This document shows positions 1 through 9,003 of a stretch of 64,000 nt of DNA, piece after piece. Both the position numbers and the translations under genes were made by a program. Numbering within the stretch: position 1 is the stretch's first letter; every line of letters begins with the position of its first letter. This stretch comes from Acidipropionibacterium timonense. Its GTDB lineage: Bacteria > Actinomycetota > Actinomycetes > Propionibacteriales > Propionibacteriaceae. The notes below the pieces were generated by a model. That model ran no database searches, was not told the DNA's origin, and worked only from the letters and a program-made list of their open reading frames with translations. The stretch lies in NCBI RefSeq assembly GCF_900605005.1, contig NZ_LR027558.1:951408-1015407 (forward strand), in the 5' to 3' direction.

Positions 1-318
1 CAGTTTCGCCCTGGCCTGGGCGGCCTGGTCGGTGTTCTGGCGCCACACGTGTCCGCAGCCGGTGCACCGGTACCGGCGCACCCGGATCCGGAGGATCGTG
101 GGCCGGTGGCCCATCGGGGTATGGGCCAGCCGGCGGATCACCGTGTCACGAGGGACCCCCTGGCATCCGCACCAGTGGCACCAGTCGTCGGGGGCGACGA
201 CCCGGCAGGCCAGGACCGTCTCCTCGTCACTGATCAGCTGGCCGGTGACCTCCAGACCGAGTTCGTCCAGACGGGCGAATGTGGTCAGGTCGGGGGCGCC
301 GAAGGTAGCGTGGTTCAT
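1..318 (-). CDS. ISL3-family transposase, N-terminal part
   Basis: The frame opens with ATG at 318 and stays open for 106 codons to the window edge. It contains a zinc-finger-like arrangement: CHWCGC at about residues 52-57, then an Arg-rich strand ending in YRCTGCGHVW. This is the N-terminal zinc-binding helix-turn-helix region of ISL3 transposases, which in intact proteins precedes a DDE catalytic domain of about 300 residues. The catalytic part lies outside the window, so activity cannot be judged. An AAGG motif nine bases upstream could serve as ribosome binding site. Confidence 0.8.
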   Translation of the reverse strand, partial: MNHATFGAPDLTTFARLDELGLEVTGQLISDEETVLACRVVAPDDWCHWCGCQGVPRDTVIRRLAHTPMGHRPTILRIRVRRYRCTGCGHVWRQNTDQAAQARAKL

Positions 319-450
319 GGAGGACCTTGCGATTCACGAGGACGGGACTTAAGACACTCCGATCCTCGCGCAGGGTCCTCCCCCCACGCACCCCGGCCCC
401 ACAGGCCAACTACAGCAGACTCTCACACAGTCAAGTCACAACTACACCCT

Positions 451-465
451 GGATCCTGAAGAGCC
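451..465. repeat. Putative terminal inverted repeat of the ISL3 element
   Basis: Read on the minus strand this is GGCTCTTCAGGATCC, matching the GGCTCTTC start of ISL3-family inverted repeats. It lies upstream of the transposase start at the distance usual for this family. The matching repeat at the other end is outside the window. Confidence 0.6.
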
Positions 466-547
466 GGTTGTCATGACGGCGCACGGCGTGTCGGGCTGTC
501 TGCCTATCGCGTCAAGTCGACCAAATTGTCTGGCCAGTCGTCAGTAA

Positions 548-1681
548 TTATTTGGATAGGTGCGAGGCGGTCGGGAAAATCTTGTGGCGCGCCATCTGGT
601 CTGTTCGGCCGAAACGAAACTCCCACCGCCCGGTTGCTGAAAAGAGACATGCCGCGACGACGTCGAAACCGTCAACCACATAGAAACGAGAGGCTGGATC
701 ACCTTTGGAGGAGCGGGTCTTCTGCACTTCCACCTTGAAGTGTCCGTTTGCGGATCGCTTCGGACTGGCGTTCTTGCACTCGACCCGCAGCATCTGTCCA
801 CTCGCGAGCGTCACGTTGAAGTCATGCATGGCGTCCATGTCCAGACGCACGACAGAGGCGACTCCCGGCGCCGCAGCCAAGTAGTGCTCCAAGTGGTACT
901 CGGCGACCCCGCCACGTACGGCTACCGAGAGCCGTTTGCGTCCTCCGATGATGTCCAGGATCTGTTGGCTCGACAACGCGAACTGCGTTTCCAGCACATG
1001 CCTGTGAGGATGCTCGTCGTCACGTGACCGATCGGCCATCGAGGTGGCAGCGGCGTACCGTAGTGGAGGATCCAAGTGCAGGGATGTGGCGCGCCGCTCC
1101 AGGCGGGCGTAATCGATGAGTCGATCTGGCGTGAAGGCGACCACAGTCTCCAAATGAAGCGGTGAGCGAGCCTCGGTTCGTTTCGTTCCGCCCTTGTTGA
1201 CCTTCTCCCACACGTGCCAGCCGTCGTGGCGAGCTCGCTCGATGTCCGACTCTTTCGCGTAGAAGGAAATGCCCATCGGCAACGGGTCCCATAGATTAGC
1301 ATCCAATCCTAGGATGACGCCGGCTGAGATGTCGATGCCTAGAATCATGGTGACGTCAACGCCAGCAATGTCTCGACCGACCGGATGATCGACCTGCCAA
1401 CTCGCCTCCGCCCCGTACCGCAACTGGCCTCTCACCTCATCGGCTGGCCGGTTCCGAATGGTATTATGAGTCATTCTGAAGGGATACACGAGCATCCCGA
1501 TTCGTTCGTCCGAGTCCAGCTGAACGCCAAGGAACACAGGGGCCCGGTCCTCGGCGCTCGCATAAAGCACGTGCCCGCCTGACGCTTCTACCGCATGAAG
1601 CAGGAACGTGTGGAGGTCAACTCGATTGCTGACCCTGTACACCTCGCCCAGCGCACGTCGAGCGATCAAGTCGTCGGTCAC
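548..1681 (-). CDS. Putative type II restriction endonuclease (PD-(D/E)XK-like)
   Basis: This 377-residue protein is encoded divergently from a C5-cytosine methyltransferase, the layout of many type II restriction-modification systems. I do not recognise the N-terminal 250 residues. Near the C-terminus an Asp (about 287) is followed after a beta-strand-like stretch by LRVECK (Glu301-x-Lys303), which fits the D...ExK core of PD-(D/E)XK nucleases. The likely start is GTG at 1681, preceded by GGGGAGG five bases upstream. The role as partner nuclease is inferred from context plus the ExK motif; the recognition sequence is unknown. Less likely, it is a different DNA-binding accessory protein. Confidence 0.65.
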   Translation of the reverse strand: MTDDLIARRALGEVYRVSNRVDLHTFLLHAVEASGGHVLYASAEDRAPVFLGVQLDSDERIGMLVYPFRMTHNTIRNRPADEVRGQLRYGAEASWQVDHPVGRDIAGVDVTMILGIDISAGVILGLDANLWDPLPMGISFYAKESDIERARHDGWHVWEKVNKGGTKRTEARSPLHLETVVAFTPDRLIDYARLERRATSLHLDPPLRYAAATSMADRSRDDEHPHRHVLETQFALSSQQILDIIGGRKRLSVAVRGGVAEYHLEHYLAAAPGVASVVRLDMDAMHDFNVTLASGQMLRVECKNASPKRSANGHFKVEVQKTRSSKGDPASRFYVVDGFDVVAACLFSATGRWEFRFGRTDQMARHKIFPTASHLSK

Positions 1682-1828
1682 AGTGCCTCCCCTGTGTCAA
1701 GATCTGCGTGGCGTCGGCCAAGACAGTCGTGGGATGTCACTGGCGACTGGCAGACTCGTCCTGACGATACTTGACAGCACCGTGCCCTCTCACGAGCGGG
1801 CGACGGCCGCCAACGGATGGGAGGACCA

Positions 1829-2971
1829 ATGGGTGAGCAGCTTCCTGTGGTGAGTCTGTTCTCCGGAGCCGGGGGACTGGACCTCGCGGTCGAGCGGGCC
1901 GACGCCGAGCCCCTGGCCGCCACCGACACCGGAAGCGGCCTCCTTCGGGTGCGCGTCGCGACGGACTACAACGACCTCGCACTACAGACCCTGACCGCCA
2001 ACTTCCAGTCGGCACGCACCGTGACCGGTGACATTCGGCAGGTCACCACCGATGAGATCCTCGCCACCGCCGGGCTAGCACCCACCGAACCTGTCCTGGT
2101 CGTCGGGGGTCCCCCGTGCACTCCGTTCTCAAAATCCGGATTCTGGCTTGAGCAGAAACGCGAGAGCCGTGATCCGAACGCCTCACTTCTGGACGAGTAT
2201 GTTCGCGTCGTGCGGGACACCCGCCCGCAAGCCTTCATCCTGGAGAACGTCCAAGGCCTGACATACAAGACGCACCATGCCCAGTTCGAGCGACTCCTGA
2301 GGGGTCTGGGCGGCCTGGGCTACAACCCTCAGTGGAAAGTTCTCCTGGCAGCCGACTACGGCGTGCCACAGCTACGCCGAAGGGTGTTCGTCGTCGGCCG
2401 CCGCGACGGAGAGAAGTTCGAGTTCCCCGAGCCCACCCACTCCGGGTGGAGCGAGCACAGCCACGCAGTTGACACGACGAAGACTCCCCACATCACAGCC
2501 GCGCAAGCCTTCGCAGGACTCCCACGACTGGCAGCCGTGACCGACGAAGACATCGTCGACGGCACCTATGGACAGTTGGCCGCAGAGATTCCCCCCGGCC
2601 AAAACTATCTGTGGCATACAGAACGCTACGGAGGTCGAAACCACTTCGCGTGGCGCAGCCGATACTGGACGTTTCTGCTGCGCCTCGACCCCGACCGTCC
2701 ATCCACAACACTCCAGGCCCAGCCAGGACCATGGGTTGGCCCCTTCCACTGGGAAAATGTCGTCACGGCATCCGGCGAGGAACGGGCCCGCCGGCTTCGT
2801 GTCAACGAAATGCTGCGGCTGATGTCGTTTCCCGATGATTTCAAGATCAAGGGAACCCGAGCAGACGTGCAACGCCAGCTCGGCAACGCCGTTCCACTGG
2901 AACTTGGCAAGGCCGTCGTGCGGGCCCTCATGAGCCAACTCGGATACCTACACCCCGCCATCGCTGCATAA
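1829..2971 (+). CDS. DNA (cytosine-5)-methyltransferase
   Basis: This is a 380-residue C5-cytosine methyltransferase, expected to protect host DNA against the divergent nuclease. The family motifs are present in order: motif I FSGAGGLDLA (residues 11-20) for S-adenosylmethionine binding, motif IV GGPPCTPFS with catalytic Cys97, motif VI ENV, motif VIII QLRRRVF, and motif X QLGNAVP near the C-terminus. An in-frame ATG lies 12 bases upstream, but ATG at 1829 is preceded by GGGAGG at the right spacing and leads straight into the first conserved strand. The 147-bp gap to the nuclease gene must hold both promoters. The target sequence cannot be read from the sequence alone. Confidence 0.93.
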   Translation: MGEQLPVVSLFSGAGGLDLAVERADAEPLAATDTGSGLLRVRVATDYNDLALQTLTANFQSARTVTGDIRQVTTDEILATAGLAPTEPVLVVGGPPCTPFSKSGFWLEQKRESRDPNASLLDEYVRVVRDTRPQAFILENVQGLTYKTHHAQFERLLRGLGGLGYNPQWKVLLAADYGVPQLRRRVFVVGRRDGEKFEFPEPTHSGWSEHSHAVDTTKTPHITAAQAFAGLPRLAAVTDEDIVDGTYGQLAAEIPPGQNYLWHTERYGGRNHFAWRSRYWTFLLRLDPDRPSTTLQAQPGPWVGPFHWENVVTASGEERARRLRVNEMLRLMSFPDDFKIKGTRADVQRQLGNAVPLELGKAVVRALMSQLGYLHPAIAA

Positions 2972-2983
2972 TCCGTCTCCTTC

Positions 2984-3364
2984 TCAGCGGCTCTGCGCCT
3001 CGTCGGGGCGGGGGAGTGCTTCCAGAGTGTCCTCGCCTGGCTTGGGTTCCTGGTGGCCGCGTTCGTTCGAGCAGCGCCGGAACGGGCCACTCGACGACAA
3101 CAGGACGGCCATGGTGGGGTCGGCGTATTGGACGAGCCAGTCCATGATCCCGGTGTCGGGCCGGTTGATCCGTAGGGATTCCCAGGCCCGCCACAGGGCG
3201 TCGAACCGGTAGACGGCTTCGGCGTGCCGCCACCAGGTTGGGCACCAGCATTGGCCGGTGTTGCGTCCGGTGCGTCGCTGATAGATCGACCGGATGAACG
3301 CGACGAACTGGTCGAGAGTCTGGAAGTAGTACGGCTGGGCCGGCTGGCCGGCGTCGACGCTCAC
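2984..3364 (-). CDS. DUF4913 family protein
   Basis: A 126-residue protein with the DUF4913 pattern: a YYF...FV start, then WCPTWWRHAEAVYR, a LWRAWESLR helix, and GPFRRC near the end. DUF4913 proteins are common in actinobacterial conjugative elements and plasmids and have no known biochemical function. Its ATG overlaps the stop of the upstream gene by four bases (ATGA), so it is probably the last gene of the transfer operon. It ends 13 bp from the convergent methyltransferase stop. Confidence 0.8.
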   Translation of the reverse strand: MSVDAGQPAQPYYFQTLDQFVAFIRSIYQRRTGRNTGQCWCPTWWRHAEAVYRFDALWRAWESLRINRPDTGIMDWLVQYADPTMAVLLSSSGPFRRCSNERGHQEPKPGEDTLEALPRPDEAQSR

Positions 3365-4257
3365 TGGCTGATCCTGGCGGTTTGGGTGCGGGCTCGCGGG
3401 CGCGGCCGCACGGGACGGCGCCGCACCGGGGCTTTGCCGTCGAGTGCGACTCCGGCCGACGGCGGCTCGACTCGTCCCAGGTCACCGATGACCGCGGCCT
3501 CAGCGGTTTCCGCGTCCACGGTCCCGGCGAGTTGCGCGGCCCACGCGGCACGTCGTTCGGCACTGTCCCAGGCCATGTCGGCCGCTTCGGAGGCCGCAGC
3601 CGCCTCGGCCCGGGTCTCCAGCTCGACGGGATTGGTGTCGGCGACTTCCCCGGTGGTGGTGTCGACGAGGGTGCCGTCGTCGTGCCGGGCCAGGTCGATG
3701 CTGTCTTGCCCCTCAACGCCGACAGTGTCGCCGTCGCGCAGGAGGCCGGCGTCTTGGCCGGTCAGGACGATGGTGTCCTCCTGGTCGGCCTCAAGCGCGT
3801 CGGCTGCCGTCTCGTACCGGTCGGCCCAGGCCTGCTCCGAGATGGCCTGGTCGCGCCAGTCATCGGACTCGGCCAGCACCTCGTCATGGAGACGTGCCAG
3901 GTCGATACCGTCGACGCCGTACAGGGCTTCCAGGTCCATGGCGGTCCGGTCCCCGGCCGCCGTGGCGGCCGCCCGGGCCTGCGCATACCGGTAGCCGTCG
4001 TCGTCGGCAGGGCTGACCGTCTCGGTGGCGGGGGTGGTGGGCGACTGTTCTTCCGACACGGTTGGTTGGGATCGGGCCGGCTGGGTGGGGTCCTCGCCGG
4101 GCCGGCTGGTCGGCCCGACGGGTCTGTGTTGCGCCGACACCCTCGGCGTTGCGCGGTTGACAGGCCGGCCGTAGCGGGCCGCGTCGAGCAGGAAGCGGTG
4201 GATGCCGCGGATGAGCTCGGCGACCCTCTGGTCGGTTTCTTCGAGGGGGTTCGTCAT
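3361..4257 (-). CDS. Uncharacterised acidic protein of the transfer operon
   Basis: I do not recognise this 298-residue protein. It begins MTNPLEETDQRVAELIRGIH, followed by a Pro/Ser/Thr-rich linker, an acidic Ala/Asp/Glu-rich middle (residues about 90-260) and a basic Pro/Arg-rich tail. No membrane segment or enzymatic motif is visible. The ATG at 4257 overlaps the coupling-protein stop (ATGA), and its own stop overlaps the DUF4913 start the same way, so all three are translationally coupled. Location next to a VirD4-like ATPase suggests a cytoplasmic accessory of transfer, but this is guilt by association only. Confidence 0.7.
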   Translation of the reverse strand: MTNPLEETDQRVAELIRGIHRFLLDAARYGRPVNRATPRVSAQHRPVGPTSRPGEDPTQPARSQPTVSEEQSPTTPATETVSPADDDGYRYAQARAAATAAGDRTAMDLEALYGVDGIDLARLHDEVLAESDDWRDQAISEQAWADRYETAADALEADQEDTIVLTGQDAGLLRDGDTVGVEGQDSIDLARHDDGTLVDTTTGEVADTNPVELETRAEAAAASEAADMAWDSAERRAAWAAQLAGTVDAETAEAAVIGDLGRVEPPSAGVALDGKAPVRRRPVRPRPRARTQTARISQ

Positions 4258-6014
4258 GACCGGTCCTTTCGGGTGAGAGTGTCGGCGTGGGGGCCTTTCC
4301 ACCACGGCACGGGGGCAGCCAGGACGGGGGTGGCGCCGGAGGCGAACACCCAGACCCGGCCGGTTGGCAGGTTTCTCAGGTCGGCGACGGTGGCGATACG
4401 CCGTTGGGAGCCTTCGGCGTTCCACGAGCTGGATCGGCCTTGCCGTGAGCTGGACGAGGAGTAGGTGGTGACCCAGTGGTCGCCGATCCCCCTGGACAAC
4501 GATTCGAGGAAGGTGTCGTCGTCGACACCTCCGCCGTACACCTTGACGTTGGCCGCCGACCACAGTTTGCGCATCCCCTCACGGCCCCACGCGAGTTCGC
4601 CTTGGGCCCAGTTCTGCAACAACGTGGTCACACAGATGCCGTGGGAGCCATAGAACGAGTACATGTCGGGCAGCCGCCGCCACCGGCACACGTTGGCGGC
4701 CTCGTCCAACACGACGGTCATGGGCACGGGAAGCCGGCCTCCGGCGGCCCGTGCCGCACGGACGGCGGCTTCGGTGACGGCCACGGTGAGCGCGGTCATG
4801 ACCGGGGCGGCCGAGCCTGGGCCTTCCTGGCTGAACAGGAACAGCGCATCTGTCGAGATGACGAAGGCCTCGGGGATGAACTCGGGCAGCCCCGGCTGCG
4901 GGGTGACCCACGCGTTGGCGGTCTCGTTGAGCAGGAACGAGGCGACATCGGCTGCGCCACCATAGACGCCCGAGCGGGTTTCGTGGACGAGTCCTTGCAC
5001 ACTGTCCAGGTGGGTGGCGACCGCGGTGCACCCGGCGTCCCGCAGAATCTCGACCGGCTCGGTGTCGGTCTCATCGGACAGCCATTGATGGATTCGGGTC
5101 AGCGGCACCCGGCGGGGATCTTTGCCGCGGGCGGCCATGGCCGCCGGCCACTTCGCGGCCGCCAACAGCATGTCGGCCAAGAGTTGGGTGGAGGCGGACT
5201 CAAAGAACCCTTGCCGTCCGGCACTGGTTTGGCGGGTCGCGTCGACGAACACTTCGGCCAGCGTCTTGGCGGTCGTCGCGTCGGTGACGAACGTCAACGG
5301 GTCCCACCAGAAATGTTGGGGCTCGCCGACAATGGTCTGCGGATCGAACACCCAGGTCCGTGACCCGGGCTTGGACTGAGCCAACGCCAGTCGGACATCG
5401 GTGTGACTGCCCGGGGAGGCTAGCGGCGGCAGGAGAATGTCAGGCTTGTTCGATGTGCACACGGTGGCGCCGGGGGATGCCAGGATGAGCGGGATGGCCC
5501 GGGCGGTCGTCTTGGAGCGTCGCGGACCCCAAATGTCGACGACGACGTCTTCCCAAGACGCCCACAGGGGCCGGCCGTCGGCCACGGCCCGGGCAATGGG
5601 CAGCCCCGGATGGGTCTTCGGATCGACGCCCAGCCTGGAGGCTTTCGCGGCGACCTCGGCGCGGTTGATCGAGGCGGTTTCGGCGCGCCTGCCGGTGAGC
5701 CTCGCGGCCCGGTCGCCGCGGCGAGTGGCGGCCCGGCCGCCGCGGGTCGCCGCCCACACGCCGGCGCCCACGGCGGCGACGACCAGGGCGATGCCGGCGG
5801 TGATGGCCCACACCGCCGTGGGCGGGCGCAGTTGACCGGACGCGAGTTGCCCGAGCAGGGCGAACGGGTTGGTTGCCGGATACCCCGACCCGCCGGCGGC
5901 CGCCCAGCCAACATGGATGCCCACATCCAGGATCGCCAATACCGACAAGACGGTGATGGAGCCGACCAGCGCCAGAGCGGCGGCCGGCTCGTCACGCCAC
6001 AGGCGGGCCAGCAT
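4254..6014 (-). CDS. VirD4/TraG-type type IV coupling ATPase
   Basis: This 586-residue membrane ATPase probably links the DNA-relaxase complex to the transfer channel. Two N-terminal hydrophobic segments (about 14-40 and 68-90) precede the motor domain. A Walker-A-like GPRRSKTT (near 164-171) deviates from GxxxxGKT, since the last Gly is replaced by Ser. A Walker B strand ends in VVLDEAANV (Asp/Glu near 438), followed by the LLQNWAQGE motif of the TraM-recognition domain. The C-terminus has a Ser-rich loop. The ATG at 6014 overlaps the upstream stop (TGATG); a GTG three bases upstream is equally possible. The substrate relaxase is not in the window. Confidence 0.85.
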   Translation of the reverse strand: MLARLWRDEPAAALALVGSITVLSVLAILDVGIHVGWAAAGGSGYPATNPFALLGQLASGQLRPPTAVWAITAGIALVVAAVGAGVWAATRGGRAATRRGDRAARLTGRRAETASINRAEVAAKASRLGVDPKTHPGLPIARAVADGRPLWASWEDVVVDIWGPRRSKTTARAIPLILASPGATVCTSNKPDILLPPLASPGSHTDVRLALAQSKPGSRTWVFDPQTIVGEPQHFWWDPLTFVTDATTAKTLAEVFVDATRQTSAGRQGFFESASTQLLADMLLAAAKWPAAMAARGKDPRRVPLTRIHQWLSDETDTEPVEILRDAGCTAVATHLDSVQGLVHETRSGVYGGAADVASFLLNETANAWVTPQPGLPEFIPEAFVISTDALFLFSQEGPGSAAPVMTALTVAVTEAAVRAARAAGGRLPVPMTVVLDEAANVCRWRRLPDMYSFYGSHGICVTTLLQNWAQGELAWGREGMRKLWSAANVKVYGGGVDDDTFLESLSRGIGDHWVTTYSSSSSRQGRSSSWNAEGSQRRIATVADLRNLPTGRVWVFASGATPVLAAPVPWWKGPHADTLTRKDRS

Positions 6015-7504
6015 CACGCCGCCCCGTCATGCCACAGTTTCGCGGTGTCGTTGATGGCACTGGACACTTCGACACCGGTCAGGTGCACTCCGACGGGGAT
6101 GCCGGGACGCCCGCCGACCTTGATGAGGAACTTGCCGCGGCCGGGCCGGGCCGGTTCATCCCCCGGCGCCAGGGCGGTCTGGTCCCAGGTGGGCGGATCG
6201 GTCCACGAGGTGAGCATGTCCTGCTCGATGCTGGACAGGGCGATAGCCCCGGTGAGTTTGTCCATCTCCTCGCGCGGCAGCCCGCCGGCCAGAACCATGC
6301 CGGACCGTTCAACGAATCCTTTGGCCTTGGCCCGGTCATCGTCGGTGGCCAACGCTTCCAGGTCGGCCATGGTGTGGGTGATCATCACCTGGCCCACCCC
6401 CATGTTCCGGTTGAGTCGGGTCAGCGCGTCGACCCGGTCGACCATGCCGGCACCGGCCCGCAGCACCTGCCACAACTCGTCCATGACAATGAGATGACGC
6501 TGCGGGCAGGCCAGCCCGGCGGCGGCCAAGGCTTGCGCGGTCTCGATGACCCCGAACCCGTAGGACCAGCAGGCCATGAGCACCGCACCCTTGATTTGAG
6601 CTGAGGCGGCCCCGATCGAGGACACGTCGAAGACCACCGACCGGTCCAGGCGCATCGGCTGGCTCGTCGGCCGGGCGAAAATCTGGCCCGACGTGCCGCC
6701 GGCCAGGGCCGTCAACGTGGCCTCCAGGTTCTCGGTGCGGTCGAGGTATCGACTCTGGTCGCCCCGATCCAACGCGGCCTGACGCACCGGGGGCGGCCCG
6801 GCACGCAGAATGTCGAGCACGTCGGCCAGGACGGGCGGCTGGTCGTGGCCGGTGTCCCAGTGATCCAGACAGCGGTCCAGGATCGTCGTCTCCCGGTCCG
6901 TCACATGCCCGCCGACCCCGCGGGTGATCTGCACCAGGGCGGCCAACACCGTGAGCCTGCGGGATCGGGCCTCGGCCAGCAAATCCCGGCCGGCCTGACC
7001 GCCGATCCGGCGGGCCGCGGCGATCGCCCCGCCATCATCGAGCGGATTGAGGCCGCCGCGTCCCGGGCCGATCGAGATGACCTGGCCACCCAACGCCTTG
7101 ACCAGGTCGACATAGTCGGGTTTGAGATCGCCCAGGACCACACCGTGAACCCCGTAGGCGGCCAAACCCAGCAGCATGTGCCGCACTGTCGACGACTTAC
7201 CCAGCCCGGGCAGCCCCAACACGAACGCCGACGGGTTCGAGATGAGACCGGCCCGCTGATACCAGCTCAGCGGGTCACAACACACCGTCGCCCCCGTGAA
7301 CAGGTGCCGGCCCATCGGCACCCCCACCATCGGGGTGCCCGAGCCGGCCACCCACGGCCACAACCCGCACACCTGAACTGACGTGCCCCGCCACGAGGGC
7401 GGGGTCTGCCAGCCCACCATGCGGCCCGCACCCGGCCCTGTCCAGCCCCGGGCACCCGGACGCGGCACCGTCGGGGCCGCCGCGGCCGTCCTGCGGGTCC
7501 TCAT
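6014..7504 (-). CDS. VirB4/TraC-like conjugation ATPase
   Basis: A 496-residue P-loop ATPase likely to power assembly of or transport through the mating channel. Walker A is GLPGLGKS (residues 97-104), and Walker B is LIVMDELW near residue 320, followed by a TRLNRNMGVG sensor-like region and an ITHTMADLE motif typical of VirB4/TraC proteins. It is shorter than classical VirB4 (about 800 residues): the N-terminal non-ATPase domain is nearly absent, and the SCO6880-type protein encoded just upstream may supply that part. ATG at 7504 overlaps the upstream stop (ATGA); an in-frame alternative lies nine bases earlier. Confidence 0.85.
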   Translation of the reverse strand: MRTRRTAAAAPTVPRPGARGWTGPGAGRMVGWQTPPSWRGTSVQVCGLWPWVAGSGTPMVGVPMGRHLFTGATVCCDPLSWYQRAGLISNPSAFVLGLPGLGKSSTVRHMLLGLAAYGVHGVVLGDLKPDYVDLVKALGGQVISIGPGRGGLNPLDDGGAIAAARRIGGQAGRDLLAEARSRRLTVLAALVQITRGVGGHVTDRETTILDRCLDHWDTGHDQPPVLADVLDILRAGPPPVRQAALDRGDQSRYLDRTENLEATLTALAGGTSGQIFARPTSQPMRLDRSVVFDVSSIGAASAQIKGAVLMACWSYGFGVIETAQALAAAGLACPQRHLIVMDELWQVLRAGAGMVDRVDALTRLNRNMGVGQVMITHTMADLEALATDDDRAKAKGFVERSGMVLAGGLPREEMDKLTGAIALSSIEQDMLTSWTDPPTWDQTALAPGDEPARPGRGKFLIKVGGRPGIPVGVHLTGVEVSSAINDTAKLWHDGAA

Positions 7505-9003
7505 GAAGCCCACCGGCGCAAGAATTCAGGCACATCCGAATGCGCCGACGGCACCAGGCCCACCGGCAACCCCATGGCGAACGCGGCCGCCTGCGACCCG
7601 TACACCCGGCGCAGCCGCACCCGCGACGCCGCACCCAACGACTCGACCGTCGCCACCAAATCCGGCATGTACACATCCGGGCTCGCCGTCGCCGTGACCA
7701 GCATGGCGAAGTCTTCCAGCCCGGCACCGGCGGCCTCCTCGGCCGCCGTCTTGATCGCCTCATCCCGGGCCCGTAACACGCGCGCCGACGGGTCGTGGGT
7801 CGACCGGGCCCGCACCAGCGCATGATTGACCCCGGCCTCGGCCACCGCCGCCGTGCGGGCAATATCGACCGGCCGATACAACACCGTCACCCTCTTGCGG
7901 GGCACCGCAGCATCCGGACCCAACAGCCGCGCCAGCGTCGCCGACCTCACGAGCCCCGACGGGGCCCGATTCATCTCCCACGTCACCGACAGCCCCGAGT
8001 CGTGCACGTAGTGGTCCCAGGATTCCACCGCAGACATCGGCCCAGCCTGCGCCCAATCCACCTCGACGTGCTGGCCTGCCACCGCCGCATCCTCGAACAG
8101 TGGGCCAGCCGCCGGATCATAGGCGGCCCGCACCATCTGAGCCAGCCGTGCCGCATCCACCGGCACCACCTGCCCGGCACCCGTGCCACCCAAACCCTGC
8201 GACAGGCCCGGCACCTTCGCCGCGATGTCCCGACACATCTCGTCGGCCTCCATACGCCGCCCGCCGCGGGTCGTCGCCGTCCACGTGACCGTCACCCACG
8301 CCCGAATCTGCGCCGACCCGACCGGCAACTCCGCCACAATGGCATCCATCATCTCCCGAGCAATCTGCGCCGACGACTCATCCACATGTGTCTCGACCTC
8401 ACGGCGCAACCGCCGGCCCGTGTCCGGAACCGTCTCCACACACACGCTGGCACCTACAATCGACGGGTCCTCACCCAACCCGGCCAGCCACTGACCCCAC
8501 CGGGCCACCTGCACATCAATCTGCGACGGGTCCACCAAGGACTCACCATCAGGCTGCGCAGCGAAAACCACCGCATAGTGCCGCACCGACGGCACCCGAA
8601 TAATCGCGAATGGCCGCCCATAGCCGTCCTGGGCCTCCAACAGCGTCGACGGCGCCAACACACCCGGCAACTGGCACGTACCCCACCGGGTCCGACCCAA
8701 CGCACCCGACCGGTACCCATGCGACCCAGACATCCGAGTCCTCCACCAGTTGATCCTGCCCATCGCCCGCTCTCCGATCGTGCGCCCATCGGCGTCCCGC
8801 ACCGAGATCGCCGCCACCACTGCCGCACCGGTCGCCGCCACCACCAGCGCCCCAACAATCCCGGCACGCCGCTGCACCAACACCGTCACCACCACCGTGC
8901 CCAACAACACACCCGTCGCCAACGACGAGAGCCCGGCAATACCCGTCGTGGACGGACGATGCCACCCGCCATAGGTCCTCGGCCGATACATCCCCTCAGA
9001 CAT
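7501..9003 (-). CDS. SCO6880-family conjugal transfer protein
   Basis: This 500-residue protein resembles SCO6880-type proteins of actinobacterial conjugative systems. After a short Tyr/Trp-rich N-terminus two closely spaced hydrophobic segments (about 22-70) form a hairpin anchor. A DADGRTIGER-type link follows, and then a long soluble domain ending in a repeat of Val/Ala-rich strands with EDFAMLVTATA. No ATPase motif is visible. It always sits directly before the VirB4-like ATPase in related elements and is inferred to be a membrane partner of it, comparable to the N-terminal part of larger VirB4 proteins. The start at 9003 lies eight bases inside the upstream gene and has GGGGGG upstream. 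Confidence 0.8.
   Translation of the reverse strand: MSEGMYRPRTYGGWHRPSTTGIAGLSSLATGVLLGTVVVTVLVQRRAGIVGALVVAATGAAVVAAISVRDADGRTIGERAMGRINWWRTRMSGSHGYRSGALGRTRWGTCQLPGVLAPSTLLEAQDGYGRPFAIIRVPSVRHYAVVFAAQPDGESLVDPSQIDVQVARWGQWLAGLGEDPSIVGASVCVETVPDTGRRLRREVETHVDESSAQIAREMMDAIVAELPVGSAQIRAWVTVTWTATTRGGRRMEADEMCRDIAAKVPGLSQGLGGTGAGQVVPVDAARLAQMVRAAYDPAAGPLFEDAAVAGQHVEVDWAQAGPMSAVESWDHYVHDSGLSVTWEMNRAPSGLVRSATLARLLGPDAAVPRKRVTVLYRPVDIARTAAVAEAGVNHALVRARSTHDPSARVLRARDEAIKTAAEEAAGAGLEDFAMLVTATASPDVYMPDLVATVESLGAASRVRLRRVYGSQAAAFAMGLPVGLVPSAHSDVPEFLRRWAS

Larger units (their letters stand above)
1..465 (-). mobile_element. ISL3-family insertion sequence, one end only
   Basis: The transposase reading frame runs off the left edge of the window. 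About 130 bp upstream of its start is GGCTCTTCAGGATCC (minus strand, ending at 465). It begins with the GGCTCTTC typical of terminal inverted repeats in actinobacterial ISL3 elements such as IS13869. The pairing repeat and the target duplication cannot be seen because the other end is off-window. Bases 466-547, between the IS end and the restriction gene, show nothing recognisable. Confidence 0.7.
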
